Positions 16,203-24,300 of a stretch of 64,000 nt of DNA are shown here, in pieces. Position 1 is the stretch's first letter. The number at the start of each line of letters is the position of its first letter. The translations under genes were made by a program, and so were the position numbers. Origin of the DNA: Bradyrhizobium sp. CSA207 (lineage in GTDB: Bacteria; Pseudomonadota; Alphaproteobacteria; Rhizobiales; Xanthobacteraceae); NCBI RefSeq assembly GCF_029051685.1, contig NZ_JAACFT010000002.1, positions 1 to 64,000 of the forward strand, written 5' to 3'. The notes beneath the pieces were generated by a model. That model worked only from the letters and a program-made list of their open reading frames with translations, had not been told where the DNA came from and made no database searches.

Positions 16203-16962
16203 ACCGCTGCTCCGTGTCGAAAAGCTGGTGCGCCGCTTTGGCGGCATCATTGCGACGGACAACGTCTCGCTCGACGTTGCGGCGGGCGAGCTGCACGCCA
16301 TCATCGGCCCGAACGGCGCCGGCAAGACCACGCTGATCAGCCAGCTCACCGGGCATCTCGCGCCGAACTCCGGCAGCGTCTCGCTCGGTGGCCGCGACAT
16401 CACCTACCTGCCCGCCTATCGCCGCTGCGCGCTGGGCCTGGCGCGTTCGTTCCAGATCACCTCATTGCTGTTCGACTTCACCGCTGCCGACAATGTCGCC
16501 CTGGCGGCGCAGGCCCATGCCGGCACGTCCTTCCGCTTTTTCGCCAATGCGCGCAAGGAAAAGGGCCTGCGTGATGCCGCGCATGCCGCGCTCGATCGCG
16601 TCGGGCTGTTGCATCGCGCCGACGTCGTCGTGTCCCGGCTCAGCCATGGCGAGCGGCGCGAGCTCGAGCTTGCGGTCGCACTCGCCAGCAAGCCAAAATT
16701 GCTGCTGCTGGACGAGCCGATGGCCGGGCTTGGTGTCACCGAATCCCAGCGCATGGTGAATCTGCTGCAGGAGCTGCGCAAGGAAGTCTCGATCGTGCTG
16801 GTCGAGCACGACATGCCGGCGGTGTTTGCGCTCGCCGACCGCATCACGGTGCTGGTCTATGGCCGCGTCATCGCCTCCGGCGATCCGGCTGCGATCCGCG
16901 GCAACGACGATGTCAAGCGCGCCTATCTCGGCGACCAGCATGTGGTGACGCACCATGGCTGA
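16195..16962 (+). CDS. livG: ABC transporter ATP-binding protein, LivG type (second system)
   Basis: 255 aa; overlaps livM by 8 nt. Walker A GPNGAGKTT, signature LSHGERRELELAVAL and Walker B LLLLDEPMAGL are intact. The conserved switch segment VEHDMPAVFALADRITVL follows. Expected to form the ATPase heterodimer with the next gene product. Confidence 0.9.
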   Translation: MAEPLLRVEKLVRRFGGIIATDNVSLDVAAGELHAIIGPNGAGKTTLISQLTGHLAPNSGSVSLGGRDITYLPAYRRCALGLARSFQITSLLFDFTAADNVALAAQAHAGTSFRFFANARKEKGLRDAAHAALDRVGLLHRADVVVSRLSHGERRELELAVALASKPKLLLLDEPMAGLGVTESQRMVNLLQELRKEVSIVLVEHDMPAVFALADRITVLVYGRVIASGDPAAIRGNDDVKRAYLGDQHVVTHHG

Positions 16963-17668
16963 TACGGTGCTCGACGTCGATGGCATCGAGACCTGCTACG
17001 GGCTGTCCCAGGTGCTGTTCGGCCTGTCGCTGTCGATCAAGCCGGGCGAGATGGTCTCGCTGATGGGCCGCAACGGCATGGGCAAGACCACCACCATTCG
17101 CTCCATCATGGGTCTGACGCCGGCGCGCACAGGCAGCATCCGTTTTGCGGGCTCCGAAGTACGGACGCAGCCGTCCTACAGAATCGCAAAACTAGGCGTC
17201 GGGCTCGTGCCCGAGGGACGCCAGATCTTCCCGAACCTCACCGTGCGCGAGAATCTGGTCGCGGCGGCCGCCGATCGCTTCGGCAGCGCCAATCCCTGGA
17301 CGCTCGCCGCGATCTACGTGCTGTTTCCGCGGCTGGCTGAGCGCGCCTCGAACATGGGCAACCAGCTCTCCGGCGGCGAGCAGCAGATGCTCGCGATCGG
17401 CCGCGCGCTGATGACCAATCCGAAGCTCCTGATCCTGGACGAAGCGACAGAGGGCCTGGCGCCGCTGATCCGCGAAGAGATCTGGAACTGCCTGTCGATG
17501 CTCAAGAGCCGCGGCCAATCGATCCTCGTCGTCGACAAGAACGTCGATCACCTCGCCCGCATCTGCGACCGTCACTACATCATCGAGCGCGGCAAGATGG
17601 TGTGGAGCGGCACATCCGACCAACTGTTGGCCGAGCCGGATCTGCAGCACAAATATCTGGGGATCTGA
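16955..17668 (+). CDS. livF: ABC transporter ATP-binding protein, LivF type (second system)
   Basis: 237 aa; overlaps livG by 8 nt and is the last gene of the set. Walker A GRNGMGKTT, signature LSGGEQQMLAIGRAL, Walker B LLILDEATEGLAP. Alanine after the catalytic Glu (LDEA) instead of proline occurs regularly in LivF proteins. Directly followed by a palindromic repeat that may act as terminator. Confidence 0.9.
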   Translation: MADTVLDVDGIETCYGLSQVLFGLSLSIKPGEMVSLMGRNGMGKTTTIRSIMGLTPARTGSIRFAGSEVRTQPSYRIAKLGVGLVPEGRQIFPNLTVRENLVAAAADRFGSANPWTLAAIYVLFPRLAERASNMGNQLSGGEQQMLAIGRALMTNPKLLILDEATEGLAPLIREEIWNCLSMLKSRGQSILVVDKNVDHLARICDRHYIIERGKMVWSGTSDQLLAEPDLQHKYLGI

Positions 17669-17694
17669 AAGGCGGGACACTGGTATCGCCGCCC

Positions 17695-17775
17695 CGTCTT
17701 TGCGAGCGCAGCGAAGCAATCCAACATCGTTCTGCGGCGGCAGTCTGGATTGCTTCGCTGCGCTCGCAAAGACGG
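17695..17775. repeat. Palindromic repeat, GCGAGCGCAGCGAAGCAATCC family
   Basis: About 80 bp with near-perfect mirror symmetry: outer arms CCGTCTTTGCGAGCGCAG and CTGCGCTCGCAAAGACGG, inner GAAGCAATCC/GGATTGCTTC. Same family as 2979-3065 and 49080-49158. It lies between convergent genes and could terminate transcription from both sides. Confidence 0.75.
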
Positions 17776-17795
17776 AGGAGAGAGCTATCCGCTCC

Positions 17796-18182
17796 TCACC
17801 AATAAATCCCATGACGATGCAGTTCACGGATCACGCGCGCTTCGGTGGACGGTTGGCGGCGCTTCGGCTTGATTGTCTCGGTCGGGCTCGCCACCGGCGT
17901 TGCCGTTGATTGTGCGGCAGGGGCCGTTGCGGCTGGCGATGTTGTGGTCACCGGCGCCGGCGCAGCCGGCGGCGTCGAAGTTGGCGCGGTGGTCGCCGTC
18001 TGGAGATTCGGCTGCGTTGCCGCCGGTGTCTGCGAGACCTGCGGCGCGGTCGCCGCCGGCGCTGCGGGCTCGGGTGCCTGCTGGCTCGAATTGGAGGCCG
18101 CGAGGCTCAGGCTTCGGGGGCCTCCGGCATAGGCGTGAGTGGCGAGCAGCGATATCGCGGCGATCAGAATCAGCTTGCGCAT
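17796..18182 (-). CDS. Secreted Ala/Pro/Thr-rich hypothetical protein
   Basis: 128 aa from ATG 18182, supported by GGAG 6 nt upstream. Signal peptide MRKLILIAAISLLATHAYAG with cleavage after AYA. The mature region (about 30-105) is low complexity, mainly Ala, Pro, Thr, Gln and Ser (PAATAPQVSQTPAATQP), likely disordered. The last 25 residues are basic and more ordered (KPKRRQPSTEARVIRELHRHGIYW) and may be the functional end. Probably periplasmic or envelope-associated. No known family recognised. Confidence 0.65.
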   Translation of the reverse strand: MRKLILIAAISLLATHAYAGGPRSLSLAASNSSQQAPEPAAPAATAPQVSQTPAATQPNLQTATTAPTSTPPAAPAPVTTTSPAATAPAAQSTATPVASPTETIKPKRRQPSTEARVIRELHRHGIYW

Positions 18183-18507
18183 GGAAATCTCCATGATTTG
18201 GTCAGTTCATCTTACCTAAACCGCACCGGCCCACCTTCTAGCGCGCCAAGCGATGCGTGCCGATCTCAAGCAGCGTGGTCCGGCAGGACAGGCGGTAAAT
18301 CAGGCTGAACAGGTGATCCCACATGATCGAACTCCACTGTTGATCATGGGGAAGAAGCCTAGGCGCGTTGTCTTTCAGGCCGTTTTCGTGGGGCGGGGAA
18401 AATGGCTTCGTCGGGGCGCGGGGTGATGTCGTCGCAACCGGTGGGACGAAGTCGCCTCACGGGCGTGTGAGCGAACCCTTCGGACATCCCCGAATGATGT
18501 CGCAACG
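18183..18507. other. Intergenic region, mostly featureless
   Basis: 325 bp between the secreted protein gene and the GS-like gene. The only item I can point to is a possible 28-codon ORF on the minus strand (18238-18324, listed separately). No convincing terminator or operator seen. Confidence 0.4.
18238..18324 (-). CDS. Possible very small protein (28 aa)
   Basis: ATG at 18324, TAG at 18238-18240, with GGAG about 8 nt upstream. The product begins MWDHLFSLIYRLSC and ends RLAR. It is amphipathic with a hydrophobic N-terminal half and a basic end, a layout seen in small membrane-associated proteins. Evidence is limited to the start signal and composition; chance is a real alternative. Confidence 0.25.
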   Translation of the reverse strand: MWDHLFSLIYRLSCRTTLLEIGTHRLAR

Positions 18508-19956
18508 TCAAAACATCTCGAAATATTCGCGGTGCTCCCAGTCGGTCACCTCGGCCAGGAAGCGGTCGATCTCGGCATTCTTGATGTGGGTGTAATAGTC
18601 GACAAACTCTCCGCCGAGCTTCTCGCGGAAGAACGGATCGTCCTTCAGCGCGGCGACGGCGTCACGCAGCGACTTCGGCAACAGCGGCGCCTTGGTCTCA
18701 TAAGGCGTGTCGGCGGACGGACCGGGATCGAGCTTGCGATCGACGCCGTCGAGGCCGCTCAGGATTTGCGAGGCCATGTAGAGATAGGGATTGGCCGCGG
18801 GCTCGCCGACGCGGTTTTCCAGGCGGGTGGCGGCGTCGCCGGCAGCCCCGAGCACGCGGATCATGACGCCGCGATTGTCGCGGCCCCAGATCGCGCGGTC
18901 CGGCGCCAGCGAATAGGAGCGGTAGCGCTTGTAGCCGTTGATGGTCGGCGTGGTGAACACGGTTGCCGCGCGGGCGTGGTCGAGCAGCCCCGCGAGATAA
19001 GCGCGGCCGAATGCGCTGAGCGGCTCGCCGCCGGCCTTGGTCGTTTCCTTGGCCATGAACAGGTTCTCCCCGCTCGCACGCGAGACGATCGACTGGTGGA
19101 GGTGCCAGCCGCTGGCGAACAGGTTTGGCAGTTTCGGCCGGCACATGAAGGTGGCGTGATAGCCGTGGCGGTGCGCGATCTGCTTCACGGCCGAACGGAA
19201 CAGCACCATGTTGTCGGCAGGCTCCATTCCCTTCTTCGGCTGGAACGTGAACTCGCACTGGCTCGGCCCGAACTCGACCTCGACGGAGCGCAAGGGAAGC
19301 CCGAGCGCGACGACGTCGCGGCGCAGAATCTCCAGCACCGGCTCCATCTGATCGAAGCGCTGCTCAGTGAGATACTGGTAGCCATGGCTGAGCAGGCTCA
19401 CAGAGGGCGGCGTGCCGGGCTGGCCCGCATCCTCGACGCGCATATGCGCGTCGTCGAGCTTGAAGATGTGGAATTCGACCTCGAGCCCGGCGACGAAATC
19501 GTGGCCACGGCTGCTGACATCATCGAGCACCTTGCGATAGAGCCCGCGCGTTGCGAACGGCACGGGGCGGCCGTCATTGAAATAAAGATCGCACAGCACC
19601 CAGCCTGTCGCCGGCGCCCATGGCAGCACGCGGAACGTGGTGGGATCGGCGACCATCAGCACGTCGGCCGCGCCCTCCATCTCCTTCATGCCGAAGCCGC
19701 CGCCGGCGGTGAACACCGGGAATACCGTGCGGTGCGAGGTGTCCTTGGCCAGCATCGTCGTGGTGATCGAACACCCGCTTTCCAGCGAGGCGATCGCCTC
19801 GGAAGCGACAATGGTCTTGCCGCGCAAGATGCCGTGCTGGTCGGGGAAGGCGAGGCGGATGACTTCGAGGTTCTTCTCCTCGACAATGCGGCGCATGCGC
19901 GCCGCGGCGTCCTTCTGCTCATCCGACCACAGCGCATGACGCGCGACGAAACTCAC
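18508..19956 (-). CDS. Glutamine synthetase family ligase (gamma-glutamyl-amide synthetase-like)
   Basis: 482 aa. GS-fold motifs are complete: EVEFHIF (metal/glutamate), VEVEFGPSQCEF, GWHLHQSI, INGYKRYRSYSLAP followed by WGRDNRG, and RLENRVGEPAANPYLYMA. These imply an active ATP-dependent glutamate-amine ligase. It differs from housekeeping GlnA and lacks the adenylylation-loop tyrosine context. The Rieske oxygenase gene at 20138-21496 precedes it on the same strand, 181 bp away. In aniline and isopropylamine catabolism GS-like enzymes (AtdA1/TdnQ, IpuC) glutamylate an amine before oxidation, so a comparable two-step route is possible here. Substrate not determinable from sequence. Confidence 0.75.
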   Translation of the reverse strand: MSFVARHALWSDEQKDAAARMRRIVEEKNLEVIRLAFPDQHGILRGKTIVASEAIASLESGCSITTTMLAKDTSHRTVFPVFTAGGGFGMKEMEGAADVLMVADPTTFRVLPWAPATGWVLCDLYFNDGRPVPFATRGLYRKVLDDVSSRGHDFVAGLEVEFHIFKLDDAHMRVEDAGQPGTPPSVSLLSHGYQYLTEQRFDQMEPVLEILRRDVVALGLPLRSVEVEFGPSQCEFTFQPKKGMEPADNMVLFRSAVKQIAHRHGYHATFMCRPKLPNLFASGWHLHQSIVSRASGENLFMAKETTKAGGEPLSAFGRAYLAGLLDHARAATVFTTPTINGYKRYRSYSLAPDRAIWGRDNRGVMIRVLGAAGDAATRLENRVGEPAANPYLYMASQILSGLDGVDRKLDPGPSADTPYETKAPLLPKSLRDAVAALKDDPFFREKLGGEFVDYYTHIKNAEIDRFLAEVTDWEHREYFEMF

Positions 19957-19993
19957 TTTGATGACTCCTTGATGCTCGGCGCGAGTACATTCT

Positions 19994-20105
19994 CCGCTGT
20001 CATCGTCCGCGAAGGCGGATGATCCAGTATTCCAGAGACGGTGACGTATCCACGAGAGGCCGCGGCGTACTGGATGCCCCGCCTTCGCGGGGCATGACAG
20101 CGGAG
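19994..20105. repeat. Palindromic repeat, CCAGTATTCCAGAGAC family
   Basis: Lies between the Rieske and GS-like genes. Outer blocks CATCGTCCGCGAAGGCGGATG and CCCCGCCTTCGCGGGG each form a hairpin, and GATCCAGTATTCCAGAGAC faces GTACTGGAT. Sister copies are at 30421-30526, 55517-55623 and 59682-59795. As an insertion within an apparent operon it may dampen expression of the GS-like gene. Confidence 0.75.
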
Positions 20106-20137
20106 TATGTGGCGCCCGCCGCCGCCCAAGGGCATTC

Positions 20138-21496
20138 TCACTCCGCCGCCGTCAACCGATGCACCTTGCCTTCGATCTCCTTCGGCACCGGGGCCGTCCA
20201 CGGCGCGCCGCGGCGGCGCTTGACGTCGACTTCCATCCAGTAGGTCTCCCAGCCCCGCGTCGGGCCGATGCCGTCCATCGTTGCCGGTCCTTGGATCGAG
20301 CGTGCGGTGCTCTCATCGAGATGCAGCATCGGCTTTTCGCCGCCCATCGCTTTGTCGATCTCCTGCCGCAGCAGGCGGCGGTACTGCACGATCGCCTTGT
20401 CGGACTGGCCGAGATGCTCCTTGGTGCGGTCCTGGATCGCACCCATGGATTCCACCGCCCACTGGTCGTGGACGTTGATGTCGCTGCCCATGCCGGTGTA
20501 GGTCGCGGTCGCCTGCTCGTGCGGATCGAAGCCGTAGTCGTTGCTGCGGTTCTTGCGCGAGGTGTAGTCGGGCAGCTCGTAGAGCTCGAGCCGCTGGTCG
20601 CGCATCTTCTGCTTGTCGACCGGGGCCGCGTAGCTGGTGAAGATCGCATACCAGTAGCAGTTCTCGTCGTCGACCGGCACGTGCCACTGCGTGATCGTCA
20701 TCTCCGTGCTCATGGGGATGACGAAACCGTGCGGGAAGAGCTGGTTGGTCACCCGGACATGGGTGCGCTCCTCGTCGATTTCGCGCAGCGCAATCAGCCG
20801 CAGGCCGTATTCGGTGTGCTCGACATTGATGATCGGGCGGTCGTATTCGCGCAGGATTTTCGTCATCGGTAGGTCGCTGCCGGCGGAGGCGCCGCGGAAC
20901 TGCTTGCCGTAAGCGGTGGACGTGTCCTCGTCCTCGAAGAAACGATGCAGATAGGAGGCGTGCGCGGGATCGATGCCGACCTCCAGCGCCTGCAGCCAGT
21001 TGCAGGCCATGTGGCCCTTGAACGCGAAAGTGTGCGTGCCGGGCGCGATGAAGCAATCGATCTCGGGGAATGCCGGCGGCTCACCCTCGCCGAGCCAGGC
21101 CCAGAGGATGCCGCTCTTCTCCACCACGGGATAGGAGCGCTGCTTGATCTTCTCGCAGAGCTTTGAGTCCTTCGGCTCGGCCGGCGTCTCGATGCACTGC
21201 CCGGTCGCGTCGAACAGCCAGCCGTGGAAGGCGCAGCGCAGGCCGCCATGTTCGAGCCGTCCGAAGGCGAGGTCGGCGCCGCGGTGCGCGCAGTGGCGAT
21301 CGATCAGGCCGTAGCGTCCCGTCTCGTCGCGGAACAGCACCAGATTTTCGCCGAGCAGTTTGACGGGGCGGATCGGGCGTGCGCCCTCCAGTTCGTCGAC
21401 AAGGGCGGCCGGCTGCCAGTAGCTCCGCATCAGCTTGCCGCATGGGTCCTTCGGACCAGTGCGGGTGATCAGGTCGTTCTGCTCCTGGCTCATCAT
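20138..21496 (-). CDS. Rieske 2Fe-2S ring-hydroxylating oxygenase, large (alpha) subunit
   Basis: 452 aa. N-terminal Rieske domain with the CAH...CAFH cluster ligands (about residues 67-90: CAHRGADLAFG and GLRCAFHGWLF). The mononuclear iron site is visible near residue 185 as GIDPAHASYLHRFFEDE (two His spaced by four residues, with upstream Asp). The layout and the long C-terminus match the phthalate 4,5-dioxygenase / vanillate demethylase branch, which uses a separate reductase and often no beta subunit. No reductase is adjacent. The IclR regulator gene is divergent, with a palindromic site between them. Substrate unknown; an aromatic acid, aryl ether or amine derivative is likely. Confidence 0.85.
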   Translation of the reverse strand: MMSQEQNDLITRTGPKDPCGKLMRSYWQPAALVDELEGARPIRPVKLLGENLVLFRDETGRYGLIDRHCAHRGADLAFGRLEHGGLRCAFHGWLFDATGQCIETPAEPKDSKLCEKIKQRSYPVVEKSGILWAWLGEGEPPAFPEIDCFIAPGTHTFAFKGHMACNWLQALEVGIDPAHASYLHRFFEDEDTSTAYGKQFRGASAGSDLPMTKILREYDRPIINVEHTEYGLRLIALREIDEERTHVRVTNQLFPHGFVIPMSTEMTITQWHVPVDDENCYWYAIFTSYAAPVDKQKMRDQRLELYELPDYTSRKNRSNDYGFDPHEQATATYTGMGSDINVHDQWAVESMGAIQDRTKEHLGQSDKAIVQYRRLLRQEIDKAMGGEKPMLHLDESTARSIQGPATMDGIGPTRGWETYWMEVDVKRRRGAPWTAPVPKEIEGKVHRLTAAE

Positions 21497-21528
21497 GGCG
21501 GTCGCGTCCTTTGCTGGAGGGCGTTTTG

Positions 21529-21553
21529 TTCGCCTATTGAACGAATGGGCGAA
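21529..21553. promoter_or_regulatory. Candidate IclR-family operator between divergent genes
   Basis: Inverted hexamers TTCGCC (21529-21534) and GGCGAA (21548-21553) flank a second dyad GTTC-N7-GAAC (from 21528). The site is 33 bp upstream of the Rieske oxygenase start and about 55 bp upstream of the IclR start, ideal for control of both. The half-sites resemble the GTTCG elements bound by PcaR/PobR-type IclR proteins. Confidence 0.55.
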
Positions 21554-21607
21554 TTATGACATGCCTTGATGCGGCGGCAAGCACTATTTTGCAGGAATCC
21601 AGCGCCC

Positions 21608-22393
21608 ATGCCCAAACTGAAGCGGAACGAGAGCGAGGAGCGGGCGGCGGACTGGGTCGAAAGCCTCGATCGCGGGCTGCGTCTGTTGCAATGTTTTGGC
21701 GCGACCCCGGGCCCGATGACGCTCAGCGATCTCGCCCGCGCAGCTGAGCTGCCGCGCGCCACGACCCGGCGAATCCTGTTCACGCTTGCGCGCGGTGGCT
21801 TCGTTGCGAGCGACGGAAAACGGTTCTCGTTGACCCCGCATGTGCTGACGCTCGCGTCCTCCTACCTGCGATCCAATCAGCTCGTCGCCGTGCTTCAGCC
21901 GGTGCTCGATCGCGTCGCGACCGCGGCGCAGGAAATCTCCTCGCTCGCGGTGCTCGATGGCGACGACGTCGTGTTCATCGCCCGCGGCGGTCCGGCGCGC
22001 GTCTTTTCAAGCGGACTCGAAATCGGCTACCGGCTCCCGGCCTTCTGCACCTCGGTCGGCCGCGCCATGCTCGGACAACTCGGTGATGCCGAACTTGCCG
22101 TGCGCCTGAAGGCGATGAAGCGCGAAGCGTTGACGCCGCAGACGGTGACCGATCCCAAGGTCTTGCTCGCGCGCATTGCAGCAGACCGCGCCCAGGGCTA
22201 TTCCCTGGTCGACCGCGAAGCCGAGCCGCATTTCCGCTCGATCTCCGTTCCCGTCCGCCGCTACGATGATGTCATCGTCGCCGCCATCAACATTGGCGGC
22301 CATGTCGACCGCGTGCCGGCACAGGAACTGGTCGACCGGTTCCTACCCCTGCTGGGCGAAGGCGCAGAATCGGTGCGCTCGCAGCTGCTGTAG
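21608..22393 (+). CDS. IclR-family transcriptional regulator
   Basis: 261 aa from ATG 21608 (MPKLKRNESEERAADWVESLDRG); an upstream in-frame ATG at 21566 lacks an SD and overlaps the promoter. N-terminal winged HTH about residues 20-80 (LSDLARAAELPRATTRRILFTL), IclR effector domain from about 95 to 255 (GRAMLGQL, YSLVDREAE, AAINIGGHV are family landmarks). The sequence is of the PcaR/PcaU/PobR branch that senses aromatic acids. It is divergent from, and probably controls, the Rieske oxygenase and GS-like genes. Confidence 0.85.
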   Translation: MPKLKRNESEERAADWVESLDRGLRLLQCFGATPGPMTLSDLARAAELPRATTRRILFTLARGGFVASDGKRFSLTPHVLTLASSYLRSNQLVAVLQPVLDRVATAAQEISSLAVLDGDDVVFIARGGPARVFSSGLEIGYRLPAFCTSVGRAMLGQLGDAELAVRLKAMKREALTPQTVTDPKVLLARIAADRAQGYSLVDREAEPHFRSISVPVRRYDDVIVAAINIGGHVDRVPAQELVDRFLPLLGEGAESVRSQLL

Positions 22394-22461
22394 CTACAGC
22401 ACGCTTTCGCTCTTTCCGCATTTCGCGCTATAATGTGGGTGTCACAAGAGGGGAGGATGCC

Positions 22462-22794
22462 ATGCAACACACCATGGTTCCCAGTGATCGCGTGGAGCAC
22501 GTCGCCGTCTACGGGCGCGACGGTACCAAGCTCGGCACGATTGAGCGGCTGATGCTCGACAAGGTGAGCGGAATGGTCGGCTATGCCGTGATCAAGACCG
22601 GCGGCCTGCTCGGCACCCGTCACCACTATCCGGTGCAATGGAACGCGCTGAAATACGATCCAGCACGTCAGGCATTCCAGGTCGAGCTGACGCTGGACGA
22701 ACTCAGCCACGGCCCATGCGAGTTCGATGGCGACGCGTTCGACTGGGGCGATCGCTCGCGGCCCTACCCGCATCCGCATTACTGGTCGGTCTAG
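22462..22794 (+). CDS. PRC-barrel domain protein
   Basis: 110 aa from ATG 22462 with GGGAGGA 6-8 nt upstream. Residues 10-75 form a PRC-barrel-like fold (VAVYGRDGTKLGTIERLMLDKVSGMVGYAVIKTGG), a beta-barrel found in the photosynthetic reaction-centre H subunit, RimM and stress proteins. The C-terminus is rich in Pro, His and acidic residues (DRSRPYPHPHYWSV). Soluble, cytoplasmic. Monocistronic by position. Specific function unknown; stress-associated PRC proteins of rhizobia are the nearest guess. Confidence 0.75.
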   Translation: MQHTMVPSDRVEHVAVYGRDGTKLGTIERLMLDKVSGMVGYAVIKTGGLLGTRHHYPVQWNALKYDPARQAFQVELTLDELSHGPCEFDGDAFDWGDRSRPYPHPHYWSV

Positions 22795-22861
22795 CCGCGT
22801 CGGGAGTCTTGTAGCCCGGGTAAGCGAAGCAATTCCCGGGAACGCCATGCGTTGGCCGCTC

Positions 22862-23257
22862 TCACGGCCGGTTGCGCATCCAGTCGGCGAGACCCGACAG
22901 CGCCCGATCGAGCTCCTGCCGCGCGGCCGCATCGGCCACCGTTTCCTCGAGCGCCCCGCGCATGCAGAGCATCCACGCATCGCGCTCGGCATCGCCGATG
23001 GCAAAGCCGATGTGGCGCTGCCGCAGCCGCGGATGGCCCTTCTCCACTGAATAGAGTTTTGGGCCGCCGGTCCATTCAGTGAGATAGCGCTTCAGCACGT
23101 CCTTGATCGCGCCGAGATCGGCGGCATGCATGGCACGAATGATCCGTGCCTCCGCAAGCGTGTCCATCCGGTCATAAAAGCGCTCGACCAGCCGGTCCAT
23201 CGTGGCACTGCCGCCGATCCGCTCGAACATGGAGATTGCGACGTCGCTACCGGTCAT
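22862..23257 (-). CDS. Truncated hemoglobin, group II-like
   Basis: 131 aa, normal for 2-on-2 globins. Visible landmarks: FERIGG at the N-terminus, FYDRMD in helix B, the proximal heme His region (SVEKGHPRLRQRHIGFAIG) and the Trp-containing G helix (RDAWMLCMRGAL). The gene follows boxR by 12 nt on the same strand, so the two are co-transcribed. Globins next to oxygen-dependent aromatic pathways are thought to deliver O2 or remove NO; BoxB needs O2, which gives a rationale. That link is inference. Confidence 0.85.
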   Translation of the reverse strand: MTGSDVAISMFERIGGSATMDRLVERFYDRMDTLAEARIIRAMHAADLGAIKDVLKRYLTEWTGGPKLYSVEKGHPRLRQRHIGFAIGDAERDAWMLCMRGALEETVADAAARQELDRALSGLADWMRNRP

Positions 23258-23269
23258 TCCGCGTCCCGG

Positions 23270-24178
23270 CTACAGCGCCACGCTGCGCAGGCCGAAACTG
23301 CGCGCTTCGTTCTGCAGCACGGGCCGCACCGCGTCGATCAGCCGCGCTGCGGCCGCATCAACGCTCAGCCCTGCGGTATCCACCACGGCGGTCGCGCGCG
23401 CATACAGCGGCTCGCGGCTGCGCAGAATGTTGCGCAGCTCCGTCATGGCGGAGCGATCGTCCGCCATCGGGCGAAGGTCGCCCTGGCGGCGCACGCGGGC
23501 CATGTGCTCTTCGGGCTCGGCCTTCAGCCAGATCGTATAGAACGACGACAGGATCTGGTCGAAGGTCAGCGGCTCCGAGACGATGCCGCCGCCGGTGGCG
23601 AGCACCATCAGCTCGTTGCGCGCCAGCAGCTGTTGGAGCGCCGCCTGCTCCATGCGGCGAAAGCCCTCCTGGCCGTACAGCGCGATGATCTCGGCGACCG
23701 AGAGCCCGTTCTGCTGCTCGACCTCCTTGTTGAGCTCGACAAAGCTCCAGCCGACCTTCTTCGCCAGAATCTTGCCGAGCGTGGATTTGCCGGCGCCGCG
23801 CAGGCCGATCAGCGCGATGCCGCAGAACGGCGCGCGCCGCGGCGCGGATGCGCTGCCGCCGGCGAGCAGGTCCTTGGCCTGCGCGATCTGGGTCGGCGTC
23901 GCCTTGCGCAACAGGTCGCGAAACATCTGCCAATCCGGCGTCGGATCGGCGCTGGGCAGCAAATCTTCCAGGTGCGCGCCCATCGCGTCCGACACGCGGC
24001 GCAAGAGCACGATGGAGACATTGCCCTTGCCGCTTTCGAGCTGGGCGATATAGCGCTCCGAAATTCCCGAAACCTTGGCGAGCACTTTTCGCGACATGCC
24101 GCGCAGTGCGCGCATGGTGCGCACGCGCTGGCCGAGTTGTTCGAGGAAGCGGGATTCGGCGTCGGGACTGTCGGTCAT
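23270..24178 (-). CDS. boxR: BoxR-type regulator: XRE helix-turn-helix fused to shikimate-kinase-like domain
   Basis: 302 aa. N-terminal XRE HTH about residues 12-68 (GQRVRTMRALRGMSRKVLAKVSG, ISERYIAQLESGKGNVS) followed by a linker and a shikimate-kinase-like domain from about 122 with P-loop LRGAGKSTLG. This is the BzdR/BoxR architecture, in which the kinase-like domain binds benzoyl-CoA instead of shikimate and repression is lifted. Divergent from the benzoate-CoA ligase gene. Expected operators are TGCA-containing; the best such site in the window is upstream of boxC. Confidence 0.9.
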   Translation of the reverse strand: MTDSPDAESRFLEQLGQRVRTMRALRGMSRKVLAKVSGISERYIAQLESGKGNVSIVLLRRVSDAMGAHLEDLLPSADPTPDWQMFRDLLRKATPTQIAQAKDLLAGGSASAPRRAPFCGIALIGLRGAGKSTLGKILAKKVGWSFVELNKEVEQQNGLSVAEIIALYGQEGFRRMEQAALQQLLARNELMVLATGGGIVSEPLTFDQILSSFYTIWLKAEPEEHMARVRRQGDLRPMADDRSAMTELRNILRSREPLYARATAVVDTAGLSVDAAAARLIDAVRPVLQNEARSFGLRSVAL

Positions 24179-24223
24179 GGGCCTTCTTTAGCGGATGTCC
24201 TGCGGCGCGTTTTAATGAAACAT

Positions 24224-24280
24224 AATGCGTGATAGCATTGACAGCAAGCCAACGCGGTGTCTTTCTATGAATTATAATTC
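24224..24280. promoter_or_regulatory. Divergent boxR / bclA promoter region with two palindromes
   Basis: AATGC-N6-GCATT lies at 24224-24239 and overlaps a TTGACA -35-like hexamer (24238-24243). A second perfect palindrome, GAATTATAATTC, is at 24269-24280 and contains TATAAT, 20 bp upstream of the GTG start of bclA. The distance TTGACA to TATAAT is too long for one promoter, so the -35 assignment is uncertain. The first palindrome shares the ATGC/GCAT half-sites of the boxC operator. Confidence 0.5.
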
Positions 24281-24300
24281 TAAGATCGGGGGAGAAGTCC

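Noticed and set aside
18508..19956. Housekeeping glutamine synthetase GlnA
   Set aside because: Sequence deviates from GlnA throughout, the size and motif context match GS-like amide ligases, and it lies in an oxygenase operon.
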